Part shown: piece after piece, positions 43,606 to 53,325 of the stretch | How the letters are laid out: every line of letters begins with the position of its first letter | How positions within the stretch are numbered: position 1 is the stretch's first letter | DNA from: DASSUW01 sp963774155 | GTDB lineage: Bacteria; Actinomycetota; Thermoleophilia; Solirubrobacterales; Solirubrobacteraceae | Length of the DNA: 64,000 nt | Reading direction: 5' to 3' | Assembly (NCBI GenBank): GCA_963774155.1 | Contig: CAVZDW010000003.1 | Coordinates: 237,956 to 301,955, forward strand | Translations under genes and position numbers: made by a program | The notes under the pieces: model-generated | Database searches by the model: none | The model's input: only the letters and a program-made list of their open reading frames with translations | What the model was told of the DNA's origin: nothing

Positions 43606-45283
43606 GTGCGGTCGCTCGACCCGCGCCTCGTCCGCCGCACGAGGGCCGTGCGGCCGCTGCTGGCGGCCGACGTGGCGCTCGGCGCGGCCACCGTGGTGGC
43701 CGTCGTGCTCCAGGCGACCCTCCTGGCCACGATCGTCGCCCGCGCCTTCGAGGGCGCCGCGCTGCGCGACCTGCGGGTCGAGCTCGCGGCGCTCGTACTG
43801 GCCTTCGCGTGCCGCGGGGCGCTCGGGTGGGCGATGGAGGTCGCCGGGCGCCGCGCCGCCGCAGACGTGCTCTCCGAGCTGCGGCTCGCGCTCGTCGAGC
43901 GGCGCCTCACCACGCAGCCGACGGCGGCGGACGGCACCGAGGCCGGCGAGATCGCGGCCGCGGGTGTCCAGGGCGTCGGCGCGCTCGAGGCCTACTTCGC
44001 CCGCTATCTCCCCCAGCTCGTGCTCGCGGCGATCGTCCCGGTCGCGGTCGTCGCCTGGGTCGCGACGGTCGACGTCGAGTCGGCGCTCGTGATGCTCGTC
44101 ACCCTCCCGCTCGTGCCGGTCTTCATGTGGCTGATCGGCCGCGCGACCGAGCAGCGGACACGCGAGCGCTGGCATGCGCTCCGCGGCCTCTCGACGCACT
44201 TCCTCGACGTCGTGCGCGGGCTGCCCACGCTGCGGGCGCTGAACCGGAGCCGGGCCGAGGCGGCGGCGCTCGCCGAGGCCGGCGAGCGCTACCGGAGCGC
44301 GACGATGGGCACGCTGCGCGTGGGCTTCCTGTCGGGATCGGTGCTCGAGCTCGCGGCCACGCTCGGCGTGGCGCTCGTGGCCGTGACCGTCGGCGTGCGG
44401 CTGGTCGGCGGCAGCCTCGGTCTCGAGGCGGGGCTGACCGTGCTCGTGCTGGCGCCCGGAGCTGTACCTGCCGCTGCGGCGGCTCGGGACGGAGTTCCAC
44501 GCGAGCGCCGACGGGCTCGCCGTCGCCGATCGCCTGCTCGCGCTGCTCGACGCGCCGGCGGCCGCGGGACCCGGCGGGCCGCAGCGCGCCCCGAGCCCGG
44601 CGGCCGCGGTCGTCCGGCTCGACCACGTCTCGTTCGCGTATCCCGCCCGGCCGGGGCTCGTCCTCGACGGACTCGACCTCGAGTTCGCCCCGGGCGAGGT
44701 CGTGGCGCTCGTCGGCGCGAGCGGCGCCGGGAAGAGCACGGTGGCCGCGCTGCTGCTCGGCCTTTTGGAGCCGACCGCGGGCCGCGTGACCGTCGGGACG
44801 ATCGACCTGGCCGAGTGCGACCGTGACGCGTGGCGACGGGATGTCGCGTGGGTGCCGCAGCAGCCGGTGCTCCTGCGCGGCAGCATCGCCGCGAACCTGC
44901 GCCTCGGCGCGCCGGAGGCGACGGACGAGCGGATGCGGGCGGCGGCCGCGGCGGCGGGCGCCGACGCCTTCGTCTCCTCGCTCCCCGACGGCTATGCGAC
45001 CGTCGTCGGCGACGGCGGGCGCCCGCTCTCGCCCGGCGAGCGCCGCCGGCTCGCGCTCACCCGCGCGCTGCTGCGCGACGCGCCGCTCATGATCCTCGAC
45101 GAGCCGACCGCCGACCTCGACCCGGAGAGCGTCGCGGTCGTCGGCGCGGCGGTGCGGCGGCTCGCGGAGGGGCGCACGGTGCTCCTCATCGCGCACCGCC
45201 CGGAGGTCGTCGAGCACGCCGACCGCATCGTCCGGCTCGCGGGCGGCCGGCAGGCTCCCGAACCCGTCGGAGCGGCGGCATGA
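43606..45283 (+). CDS. cydD: Thiol-exporting ABC transporter subunit CydD, frameshifted
   Basis: Corrected length is 558 residues: a six-helix export domain, then an ATPase with Walker A GASGAGKST, signature LSPGERRRLALTRALL, Walker B LMILDEPTADLD and switch His AHRPE. With CydC it exports glutathione or cysteine needed for bd oxidase assembly. The frame breaks at 44457-44459, where an extra G separates VLVLAP from ELYLPLRRLGTEF. The GTG start lies 3 nt after cydB. Confidence 0.9.
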
Positions 45284-46921
45284 CGGCGACCCTGACGCGG
45301 CTGCTCGCACTCGCCGGCGCGCCGCGCGGCCGGGTGGCGCTCGCGGTGGCGCTCGGCGCGCTGACGGTCGCCTGCGGGGTCGGCCTGATGGCGACCGCGG
45401 GCTACCTGATCGCCCGAGCGGCGGAGCGCCCGGCGATCCTCTCGTTGACGGTGGCGATCGTCGGCGTCCGGTTCTTCGGGCTCCTGCGTCCCGTCGCGCG
45501 CTACCTCGACCGGCTCGCATCGCACGACCTGGCGCTGCGCGTGCTCGCGCGGGTGCGCGGGCGCGTCTACGAGCGGATCGAGCCGCTGGCGCCGGCGCAG
45601 CTCGCGGGCTACCGGCACGGCGACCTGCTGGCGCGGATGGTCGCCGACGTCGACGCGCTGCAGGACGTGCACCTGCGGGTCGTCGGCCCACCGCTCGTGG
45701 CGCTGCTCGCCGGCGCCCTCTCCGTGGGCGTGGCGGCCGCCTTCCTTCCCGCTGCGGGCCTCGTGCTCGCGGCCGGCCTCCTGGCGGCGGGCGTGGCCGC
45801 CCCGGCGCTGGCCGCGGCGCTCGCCCGGCGCTCGGGACGCCGCCAGGCGGCCGCCCGCGGCGAGCTGTCGGCGCGACCTCGTCGAGCTCCTGCGCGCCGC
45901 TCCCGAGCTCGTGGCCAACGGCGCCGGCCCGGCCGCGCTGGCGAAGCTGCGCGGCGCCGACCGGCTGCTCGTCCGGCTCGGCCGGCGGGACGCCTTCGCC
46001 GCCGGGGCCGCCGACGCGCTCGGGCTCGCCGTCGCGGGCGCGACGGTCGCCGGCGTGCTGGCCGTCGCGATCGGCGCATCGGCGGGCGGCGAGCTCGATC
46101 GGGTGCTGATCGCGATGCTCGCCCTGCTCGCGCTCGCCTCCTTCGAGGCGGTCTCGCCGCTGGCGGCGACGGCGCGCGAGCTGCCGGCCCTGCTCGCGGC
46201 CGGCCGCCGGGTCCTCGCGCTGTGCGATCGCGAGCCGGCCGTCACCGATCCCGGCGAGCCGCTGGCGGCGCCGCGAGCGCCGTTCGCCGTCACGCTCGAG
46301 GGCGTCCGGGCGCGCTATCCCGGCGAGGCCGGCCCGGCACTCGAAGGGTTCAGCCTGCGCCTCGAACCCGGCCGGCGGGTGGCGCTCGTCGGGCCGAGCG
46401 GCGCCGGCAAGACGACGGTCGTCAACCTGCTCCTGCGCTTCCTCGACCCCGAGGCCGGCCGCGTCACGCTCGACGGCCGCGATCTGCGGGACTACCGGCT
46501 CCAGGACGTGCGGCACGCGATCGCCGTCGCGGGCCAGGAGTCCCACCTCTTCTCGGCGAGCATCCACGAGAACGTCCGCCTCGCCCGGCCCGGCGCGAGC
46601 GACCGCGAGGTCGCCCGCGCACTGCGCGGGGCGCGCCTCTGGCCGTGGATCGACGGCCTGCCGCAGGGCTGGCACACGCCGGTCGGCGAGGAGGGGCGCG
46701 AGGTCTCGGGCGGGCAGCGCCAGCGGCTCGTCGTGGCCCGGGCGCTGCTCGCGGACGCCCCCGTGCTCGTCCTCGACGAGCCGACGGCGCACCTGGACCC
46801 CGGCACGGCGCGCGACCTGATCGACGACGTGTTCGCCGCCGCCGGCGATCGCTCGGTGCTCCTGATCACGCACCGCCCCGAGGGGCTCGAGCTGGTCGAC
46901 GAGGTCGTCGAGCTCGGATGA
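45280..46921 (+). CDS. cydC: Thiol-exporting ABC transporter subunit CydC, frameshifted
   Basis: Corrected length is 546 residues. A membrane domain (GLMATAGYLIARAAERPAIL, RFFGLLRPVARYLDRLASHD) precedes an ATPase with Walker A GPSGAGKTT, signature VSGGQRQRLVVARALL and Walker B VLVLDEPTAHLD. It is the heterodimer partner of CydD. The break is one extra base at 45872-45875; skipping it joins RGELSA to DLVELLRAAPELVANG. ATGA overlaps link it to cydD and to the SulP gene. Confidence 0.9.
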
Positions 46922-48639
46922 GCCACCTGCGCCGATATCTCCCGATCCTGGGCTGGCTGCCGCACTACGACCGGCGCTGGCTGGCCGCCGACGCGCTCGC
47001 CGGCCTGTCGGTGTGGGCGCTGCTCGTGCCGCAGAGCCTGGCCTACGCCACGCTCGCCGGCGTGCCCGTGCAGTACGGGCTCTACACGGCGTTCGCCGCG
47101 CTGGTCGCGTATCCGCTGTTCGGGACGTCCAAGCACCTCGCGGAAGGGCCGAGCGCGGCGGTCTGCGCGGTCTGCGCGGCTGTGATCGCGCCGCTGGCCG
47201 GCGCGACGGCGCTGGGCAGCGGGGCGGCGGCGCCGTACGCCGCCGCGCTCGCCCTGGTGACCGGCGGCGTGTACGTCGCGCTGGGCCTGCTGCGGATGGG
47301 CTGGGTGTCGACGTTCCTGTCGAAGGCCGTCATGGCCGGCTTCGTGCTCGGGTTCTCGATCGGGATCATCATCGACCAGTCGCAGAAGCTGCTCGGCGTC
47401 GATGCGGGCGGCGACTCGTACGCGCACCGAGCTCTGGCACACGCTCGAGGCGGTCCCCGACACGAGCCTGGCGACGCTCGCCGTCGGAGCCGGGTCGCTC
47501 GCGCTGCTGCTCGTCATGCGCGCGGTGGCTGCCGAAGTGGCCGCGCGCGCTGATCGTCATGGCGCTCGCGATCGGCGCCGTCGCGCTGCTCGACCTGGCG
47601 GACCACGGCGTCGCCATCACGGGCAGACGTCCCCACCGGCCTGTTCTCCGTCGGGATCCCGGACGTCGCCGCGAGCGACCTCGGGCCGCTTCTCGTGGGC
47701 GCGCTCGCGGTGATCTTCGTCGGCTACTCGGAGTCGCTCGCCGCGGCCCGCGCGATGGCGGCCAAGAAGGGCTACGAGATCGACACCAACCAGGAGCTCG
47801 TGGCCCAGGGGATGTCGTGCGGCGCCGCCGGGCTCGCCGGCGGCTTCCCCGTCGACGGCAGCCTGTCCAAGACGTCGGTGGCGGAGGCCGCCGGGCAGCA
47901 GTCGCAGATGGCGTCGCTCATCAACGCCCTGTTCATCCTGCTCACGCTGCTCTTCCTCGCGAGCATCTTCGAGCAGCTCCCGAGCGCCACGCTCGGCGCC
48001 GTGGTGATCGACGCGATGGTGGGGCTCATCACCTTCGGAGGGCTGCGGCGCTACTACTCCGTCAGCCGCGCGGACTTCGTCTTCTTCGCCGGCGCCATGG
48101 CCGGCATCCTCGTCTTCGGGATCATCGTCGGGATCCTCATCGGCGTCGTGCTCTCGCTGCTGCTGCTGATCGCGCGGTCCAGCCAGACGTCGGTCCGGCC
48201 GCTCGGCCGTGAACCCGCCTCCGGCGTCTTCCACGCGCTCGACGACCGCGACGGCCTGGAGACCACCCCCGGCGTGCTCGTGGTGCGGATCGACGGACCG
48301 CTGTTCTTCGCCGACGCCGACCGCTTCCGGTCAGAGGTGCGCGACCTGGCCCGCGAGCATCGGCCCACGCGTATCGTCATCGACGCCGAGTCCGTGCATC
48401 TCACCGACACCGACGGCGCCGACATCCTCATCCAGATCGCCGGCGAGCTGCGTGACCGCGGCACGGAGCTCGTTCTCGCCCGGGTCCACCCCGAGATCCT
48501 CGCGCTCTGGCGGCGCGCGGGCGTCGTCGACGCGATCGGCGGTGATGCGGTGTACGAGTCGATCCCCGACGCGCTCAGCGCCCGATCATCCGTTTCGGAT
48601 GATTCGCGGACTGGCCGGCGCGCGATATCCAAGCGGGTC
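46918..48639 (+). CDS. SulP family anion transporter with STAS domain, frameshifted
   Basis: The transport domain opens with SVWALLVPQSLAYATLAGVP and the C-terminal STAS domain has VLVVRIDGPLFFADADRF and VIDAESVHLTDTDGAD. Three single extra bases near 47425, 47527 and 47625 interrupt the frame. Removing them gives a continuous protein of about 573 residues up to the next gene. No stop codon separates it from the DUF2252 reading frame, so the real end is uncertain and another indel is likely. Substrate (sulfate, bicarbonate or other anion) is unknown. It is last in the respiratory operon. Confidence 0.8.
48586..48602 (+). promoter_or_regulatory. Regulon palindrome site 7 (TCATCCG-TTT-CGGATGA)
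   Basis: Perfect arms. GATATC (48624-48629) follows after 21 nt, then 10 nt to the DUF2252 ATG. The hexamer fits nAnnnT less well than at other sites. The palindrome lies inside the apparent SulP-DUF2252 read-through frame. Confidence 0.75.
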
Positions 48640-50043
48640 ATGACCGCCGTCGTCGAGCACCCGTCCCTCGCGGACCGCGCTGCCCGCGGCAAGGCGCGGC
48701 GGGCCGAGGTCCGGCGACGGGTGCACGGCGAGTGGGAGCCGGCGCCGGATCGCGGCGATCCGGTCGAGCTGCTGGAGGAGCAGGCGCAGACCCGCGTGCC
48801 GGAGCTGATCCCGATCCGCTACGGGCGGATGCTCGTGTCGCCGTTCACCTTCTTCCGCGGCGGCGCGAAGCTGATGGCGGCCGACCTGGCGCGCGAGCCG
48901 CGAACCGGCCTGCAGGTGCAGCTGTGCGGCGACGCGCACCTGTCGAACTTCGGCGCTTTCGCCGCGCCGGACCGGCGGATGATCTTCAGCATCAACGACT
49001 TCGACGAGACCCTCCCCGGCCCGTTCGAGTGGGACGTGAAGCGGCTCGTCGCGAGCTTCGCCGTCGCCGGCCGCGACCGCGGCTTCACCGCCAAGGAGCG
49101 GCAGGCCGTCAACCTCCGCGTCGCCCGCGCATACCGCGAGGCGATGGCGGAGTTCGCCGGACTCCGGACCCTGGACCTCTGGTACACGCGGCTGAACCTG
49201 GACGAGGCAGCCGCGCGCTGGTCGTTCCAGGCGACTGCGAAGGAGCGCAAGCGCTTCGAGCGCAACGTCGCGAAGGCGCGGGCGAAGGACAGCCTGCGGG
49301 CCTTCGCCAAGCTGACCCACGTCGTCGACGGCGAGCGGCGGATCGCAAGCGACGCGCCGCTCATCGTGCCGATCGAGGAGGTCGCGTCGGAGATGGAGGC
49401 GGCGCAGATCGAGACGTTCATGCGCGGCGCGATCCGTGCGTACCGGCGGACGCTCTCGCGCGACCGCCGGAGCCTGCTCGAGCGCTTCCGCTACGTCCAC
49501 GCGGCGCGCAAGGTGGTCGGCGTCGGCAGCGTCGGAACGCGCGCGTGGATCGTCCTCATGCTCGGCCGCGACGGCCAGGACCCGCTGCTCCTCCAGGCCA
49601 AGGAGGCCCAGGCCTCGGTGCTCGAGCCGGTGCTCGGCCGCAGCACCTTCTCGAGCCACGGACAGCGCGTCGTGGAGGGCCAGCGGCTGATGCAGGCGGC
49701 CAGCGACATCATGCTCGGCTGGATCCGCGTCGACGCTCACGACGGCGTCAAGCGCGACTTCTACATCCGCCAGCTCTGGGACTCCAAGGGCTCGGCGCTC
49801 GTCGAGTCGATGTCGCCGAACTCAATGGGGGCCTACGCCGACGTGTGCGCCTGGACACTCGCCCGCGCGCACGCCCGTTCGGGCGACTCGGTCGCGATCG
49901 CGACGTACCTCGGCTCCAGTGACGCTTTCGACCGCGCGCTCGCGGCCTTCGCCGAGACCTACGCGGACCAGAACGAGCGCGACTACGAGGCGCTCGCCGA
50001 CGCCGCCGACTCGGGACGGATCCCGGTCGAGCGAGGGCTGTGA
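48640..50043 (+). CDS. DUF2252 family protein (kinase-like fold)
   Basis: This 467-residue soluble protein has the DUF2252 signature: IPIRYGRMLVSPFTFFRGGA, VQLCGDAHLSNFGAFA and INDFDETLPGPFEWDVKRLV. These resemble the catalytic loop and metal motif of aminoglycoside-kinase-like folds, so phosphotransfer is plausible but unproven. ATG 48640 is placed by the site-7 promoter; the reading frame continues upstream into SulP without a stop. The stop overlaps the ClC start (GTGA). Confidence 0.85.
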   Translation: MTAVVEHPSLADRAARGKARRAEVRRRVHGEWEPAPDRGDPVELLEEQAQTRVPELIPIRYGRMLVSPFTFFRGGAKLMAADLAREPRTGLQVQLCGDAHLSNFGAFAAPDRRMIFSINDFDETLPGPFEWDVKRLVASFAVAGRDRGFTAKERQAVNLRVARAYREAMAEFAGLRTLDLWYTRLNLDEAAARWSFQATAKERKRFERNVAKARAKDSLRAFAKLTHVVDGERRIASDAPLIVPIEEVASEMEAAQIETFMRGAIRAYRRTLSRDRRSLLERFRYVHAARKVVGVGSVGTRAWIVLMLGRDGQDPLLLQAKEAQASVLEPVLGRSTFSSHGQRVVEGQRLMQAASDIMLGWIRVDAHDGVKRDFYIRQLWDSKGSALVESMSPNSMGAYADVCAWTLARAHARSGDSVAIATYLGSSDAFDRALAAFAETYADQNERDYEALADAADSGRIPVERGL

Positions 50044-51350
50044 CGGCCCCGGGGGACACTTCCCCCGATCCGCAGGTCCTGCTGCGGAGCCGCAGCTACC
50101 TCCAGCTCCTGCTGATCGCCGCGCTGATCGGCGCCCCCGTCTCGGCCGTCGCCTACGGGTTCCTGAAGCTCGTCGCCGTCGTGCAGGAGGCGGTGTTCGA
50201 GTCGCTGCCCGAGGGCCTCGGGTTCGACGCCGCGCCGACCTGGTGGCCGCTGCCCGTGCTCGCGCTGTCCGGCCTGCTCACCGCCTGCGCGATCCGGTTC
50301 TTGCCCGGCCGTGGCGGCCACTCGCCGGCCGACGGCTTCCACACGAGCGGACCGTGGCCGGCCGAAGCGGTCCCCGGCGTCCTGCTGGCGGCGCTCGCCA
50401 CGCTGAGCTTCGGCGCGGTGCTCGGACCCGAGGCGCCGCTGATCCTCATCGGCAGCGGGCTCGGCGTCCTGGCCGTCCGGCTCGCCAAGCGCGACGCGCC
50501 GCCGACCGCCGCGGCGGTCATCTCCGCCGCGGGCAGCTTCGCGACGATCAGCACGCTGTTCGGCTCGCCGCTGCTGGGCGCCTTCCTGCTGCTCGAGGCT
50601 TCCGGGCTCGGCGGCCCGATGCTGGGGCTCGTGCTCGTCCCCGGGCTGCTGGCCGCGGGGATCGGCACGCTGATCTTCATCGGCCTGGACTCGCTGACGG
50701 GGTTCGGGACGTTCTCGCTCTCGATCCCTGGGCTGCCGCCGTTCGACCGCCCGACCGTCGCGATGTTCGGCTACGCGATCGCGTTCGGGCTGCTGGCGCC
50801 GTTCCTCGGGCGCGGGATCCAGGTGCTGGCCGTCGCGATCCGCACGCGCGTCGAGCCGCGCATGATGCTGCTGATGCCCGTGCTCGGGCTGCTGATCGGC
50901 GGCCTCGCCATCGGCTTCGAGCAGGCCACGGATCAGAGCGCGTCCGAGGTCCTGTTCTCGGGCCAGGACGCCCTCCCCGGCCTGATCTCCGGTGCGGCGG
51001 ACTGGTCGGTCGGAGCCCTGCTGCTGCTCATCGCCTGCAAGGGCCTCGCGTACTCGCTCTCGCTGTCGAGCTTCCGCGGCGGCCCGGTGTTCCCGGCGAT
51101 GTTCCTGGGCGCCGCCGGGGGCATCGCGGCGTCGCACCTCCCCGGGCTCGAGCTCGTCCCGGCCGTGGCGATGGGGATCGGCGCCATGTCCACGACGATG
51201 CTGCGGCTCCCGCTGACGTCGACGCTCCTCGCCACGCTCCTCCTGGCCTCCGACGGGCTGGCGGTCATGCCGCTGGTGATCGTCGCGGTGGTCGTGGCGT
51301 ACGTGGTCACGGCGCGCCTGACGCCCATGCCGGCGAAGCCTTCGCCGTGA
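50040..51350 (+). CDS. ClC family chloride channel/transporter
   Basis: This 436-residue protein has about ten helices with ClC filter elements: GPEAPLIL (GxExP), FRGGPVFPAMFLGA (GxFxP-like) and the opening GRGGHSPADGFH. Whether it is a channel or an H+/Cl- antiporter cannot be judged from the motifs seen. In E. coli a ClC antiporter supports glutamate-dependent acid resistance; here gadB lies two genes downstream. No CBS domain. GTG overlaps the DUF2252 stop. Confidence 0.9.
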   Translation: MTAPGDTSPDPQVLLRSRSYLQLLLIAALIGAPVSAVAYGFLKLVAVVQEAVFESLPEGLGFDAAPTWWPLPVLALSGLLTACAIRFLPGRGGHSPADGFHTSGPWPAEAVPGVLLAALATLSFGAVLGPEAPLILIGSGLGVLAVRLAKRDAPPTAAAVISAAGSFATISTLFGSPLLGAFLLLEASGLGGPMLGLVLVPGLLAAGIGTLIFIGLDSLTGFGTFSLSIPGLPPFDRPTVAMFGYAIAFGLLAPFLGRGIQVLAVAIRTRVEPRMMLLMPVLGLLIGGLAIGFEQATDQSASEVLFSGQDALPGLISGAADWSVGALLLLIACKGLAYSLSLSSFRGGPVFPAMFLGAAGGIAASHLPGLELVPAVAMGIGAMSTTMLRLPLTSTLLATLLLASDGLAVMPLVIVAVVVAYVVTARLTPMPAKPSP

Positions 51351-51940
51351 AGGGCCCGCGCGGTCAGGGCGCGCTGTTCGCGCTCGGCTCCGCCTGCTTC
51401 CTGGTCGCCTCGGTCGTGTCGCAGTGGGCCTCGACGCCGAGGGCGGGGATCGGCGTCACGTTCTTCGTCGGCTCGCTCTTCTTCACGTCGGCCGCCTACC
51501 TGCAGCTCGCCGGCGCCGGGCGGAGCGACCGGCCGGCGGCGTTCATCCAGTTCGCCGGCACCCTGCTGTTCAACGTCAGCACGTTCCTGGCCATGGAGCA
51601 CGGCCTCGACGCCCGGCAGACGGACCTGCGCGTCTGGGCGCCGGACGTCTACGGGTCAGCCTGCTTCCTCGTCGCTTCGGCGCTCGCGTACGCGGCGGTG
51701 CGCCGGCTCCGGCGGTCGCTCGACTGGTGGATCGGCGCGCTGAACCTCCTCGGGTCGGTCGCGTTCGGCGTCGCGGCCGTGGCCTCGCTCGTCGAGCCGT
51801 CGAGCGACGTCATGGTGAACGTGCGGATCTCGAACGCCGGCACGTCGGTCGGAGCCGCCTGCTTCCTGGCCGGCGCGCTGCTGCTCGCGCGCACGGCCGT
51901 CGCTCAGCGCGAATCGTCCGTTTCGGGTGAGGCGGCCTGA
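51347..51940 (+). CDS. YrhK-like multi-pass membrane protein
   Basis: This 197-residue protein has five or six helices in repeated pairs, each pair containing GSxCFLVAS (LGSACFLVASVVSQW, YGSACFLVASALAYA, GAACFLAGALLLA). This internal repetition and length fit the YrhK-type family; function unknown. The GTG overlaps the ClC stop (GTGA). Its last codons run through palindrome site 8, so the gadB promoter lies inside this gene's 3' end. Confidence 0.75.
   Translation: MKGPRGQGALFALGSACFLVASVVSQWASTPRAGIGVTFFVGSLFFTSAAYLQLAGAGRSDRPAAFIQFAGTLLFNVSTFLAMEHGLDARQTDLRVWAPDVYGSACFLVASALAYAAVRRLRRSLDWWIGALNLLGSVAFGVAAVASLVEPSSDVMVNVRISNAGTSVGAACFLAGALLLARTAVAQRESSVSGEAA
51914..51930 (+). promoter_or_regulatory. 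Regulon palindrome site 8 (TCGTCCG-TTT-CGGGTGA)
   Basis: GAGGCT (51953-51958) follows after 22 nt and the gadB ATG 6 nt later, implying a leaderless gadB message. Confidence 0.8.
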
Positions 51941-51964
51941 GAGCCTCGCTGGGAGGCTGATGGC

Positions 51965-53317
51965 ATGGAACTTCAGACGTCGCCGCTGTTCGCTCTCGAG
52001 GGCGCGCGGATCCCTCGCCTGGCGCTCCCCGAGGGGGCGCTGCCACCCGACGTTGCCTACCAGATCATCCACGACGAGCTGATGATCGACGGCAACGCCC
52101 GGCTCAACGTCGCGACGTTCGTGACGACCTGGATGGAGCCGCAGGCGCAGAAGCTCATGGCCGAGACGTTCGACAAGAACATGATCGACAAGGACGAGTA
52201 TCCGCAGACCGCGGAGATCGAGACGCGCTGCGTGAGCATGCTCAGCCGGCTGTGGAACGCGCCCGAGGCCGCCACGGCGACGGGCTGCTCGACCACCGGC
52301 TCGAGCGAGGCCGCGATGCTCGGCGGGCTGACGCTCAAGCGCCTCTGGCAGAACCGGCGCAAGGCCGCCGGCCAGCCGTTCGACAAGCCGAACATCGTCA
52401 TGGGCATCAACGTCCAGATCTGCTGGGAGAAGTTCGCGAACTACTGGGACGTCGAGATGCGGCTCGTCCCGATGGAGGGCGACCGGTTCACGCTGTCGCC
52501 CGAGGAGGCCGTCGCGCAGTGCGACGAGAACACGATCGGCGTCGTCGCCATCCTCGGGTCGACGTTCGACGGCGCGTACGAGCCGATCGCCGACATCTGC
52601 GCCGCCCTCGACAAGCTCGAGCGGGACACCGGCCTCGACGTGCCGGTGCACGTCGACGGCGCCTCCGGTGCCTTCGTGGCGCCGTTCATCGACGAGGACC
52701 TCGTGTGGGACTTCCGCCTGCCGCGCGTCGCCTCGATCAACGCGTCGGGCCACAAGTACGGCCTCGTGTACCCGGGCGTCGGCTGGATCGTCTGGCGCGA
52801 CGCCGACGCCCTGCCTGACGAGCTCATCTTCTGGGTGAACTACCTCGGCGACAACATGCCGACGTTCGCGCTCAACTTCTCGCGGCCCGGCGCCCAGGTG
52901 ATCGCGCAGTACTACAACTTCCTGCGCCTCGGGTTCAACGGCTACCAGGCCGTCCACGGGTACTCCCGGGAGGTCGCGACGCGGCTGTCGGGCGAGATCG
53001 AGGAGCTCGGACCCTTCGAGCTGCTCACCCGCGGCGACGAGCTCCCCGTGTTCGCGTTCAAGCTCCGCGACGAAATCGACAACTACACCGTGTTCGACGT
53101 CTCCAACCGGCTGCGCTCGCGCGGCTGGCAGGTGCCCGCCTACACGTTCCCGGAGCACCGGACGGACCTCGCCGCCCTGCGCGTGGTCGTCCGCCGCGGG
53201 TTCACGCACGACCTCGCCGACCTGCTGCTCCTCGACATGCAGCGAGCGCTCGGGGTGCTGAGCAAGCAGCCCGCGCCCGTGCACACGCAGGAGAACTCGC
53301 CGAACTTCCACCACTAG
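51965..53317 (+). CDS. gadB: Glutamate decarboxylase
   Basis: This 450-residue PLP enzyme converts glutamate to GABA and CO2, consuming a proton. It has HVDGASGAF (PLP-binding Asp about 231), the Schiff-base Lys about 264 in SINASGHKYGLV, and TGCSTTGSSEAAMLGG. The His/His C-terminus (NSPNFHH) resembles the pH-responsive tails of GadB. No glutamate/GABA antiporter (gadC) is adjacent. It is followed after 8 nt by an antiporter gene and is a predicted regulon member. Confidence 0.93.
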   Translation: MELQTSPLFALEGARIPRLALPEGALPPDVAYQIIHDELMIDGNARLNVATFVTTWMEPQAQKLMAETFDKNMIDKDEYPQTAEIETRCVSMLSRLWNAPEAATATGCSTTGSSEAAMLGGLTLKRLWQNRRKAAGQPFDKPNIVMGINVQICWEKFANYWDVEMRLVPMEGDRFTLSPEEAVAQCDENTIGVVAILGSTFDGAYEPIADICAALDKLERDTGLDVPVHVDGASGAFVAPFIDEDLVWDFRLPRVASINASGHKYGLVYPGVGWIVWRDADALPDELIFWVNYLGDNMPTFALNFSRPGAQVIAQYYNFLRLGFNGYQAVHGYSREVATRLSGEIEELGPFELLTRGDELPVFAFKLRDEIDNYTVFDVSNRLRSRGWQVPAYTFPEHRTDLAALRVVVRRGFTHDLADLLLLDMQRALGVLSKQPAPVHTQENSPNFHH

Positions 53318-53325
53318 ACCGACCG

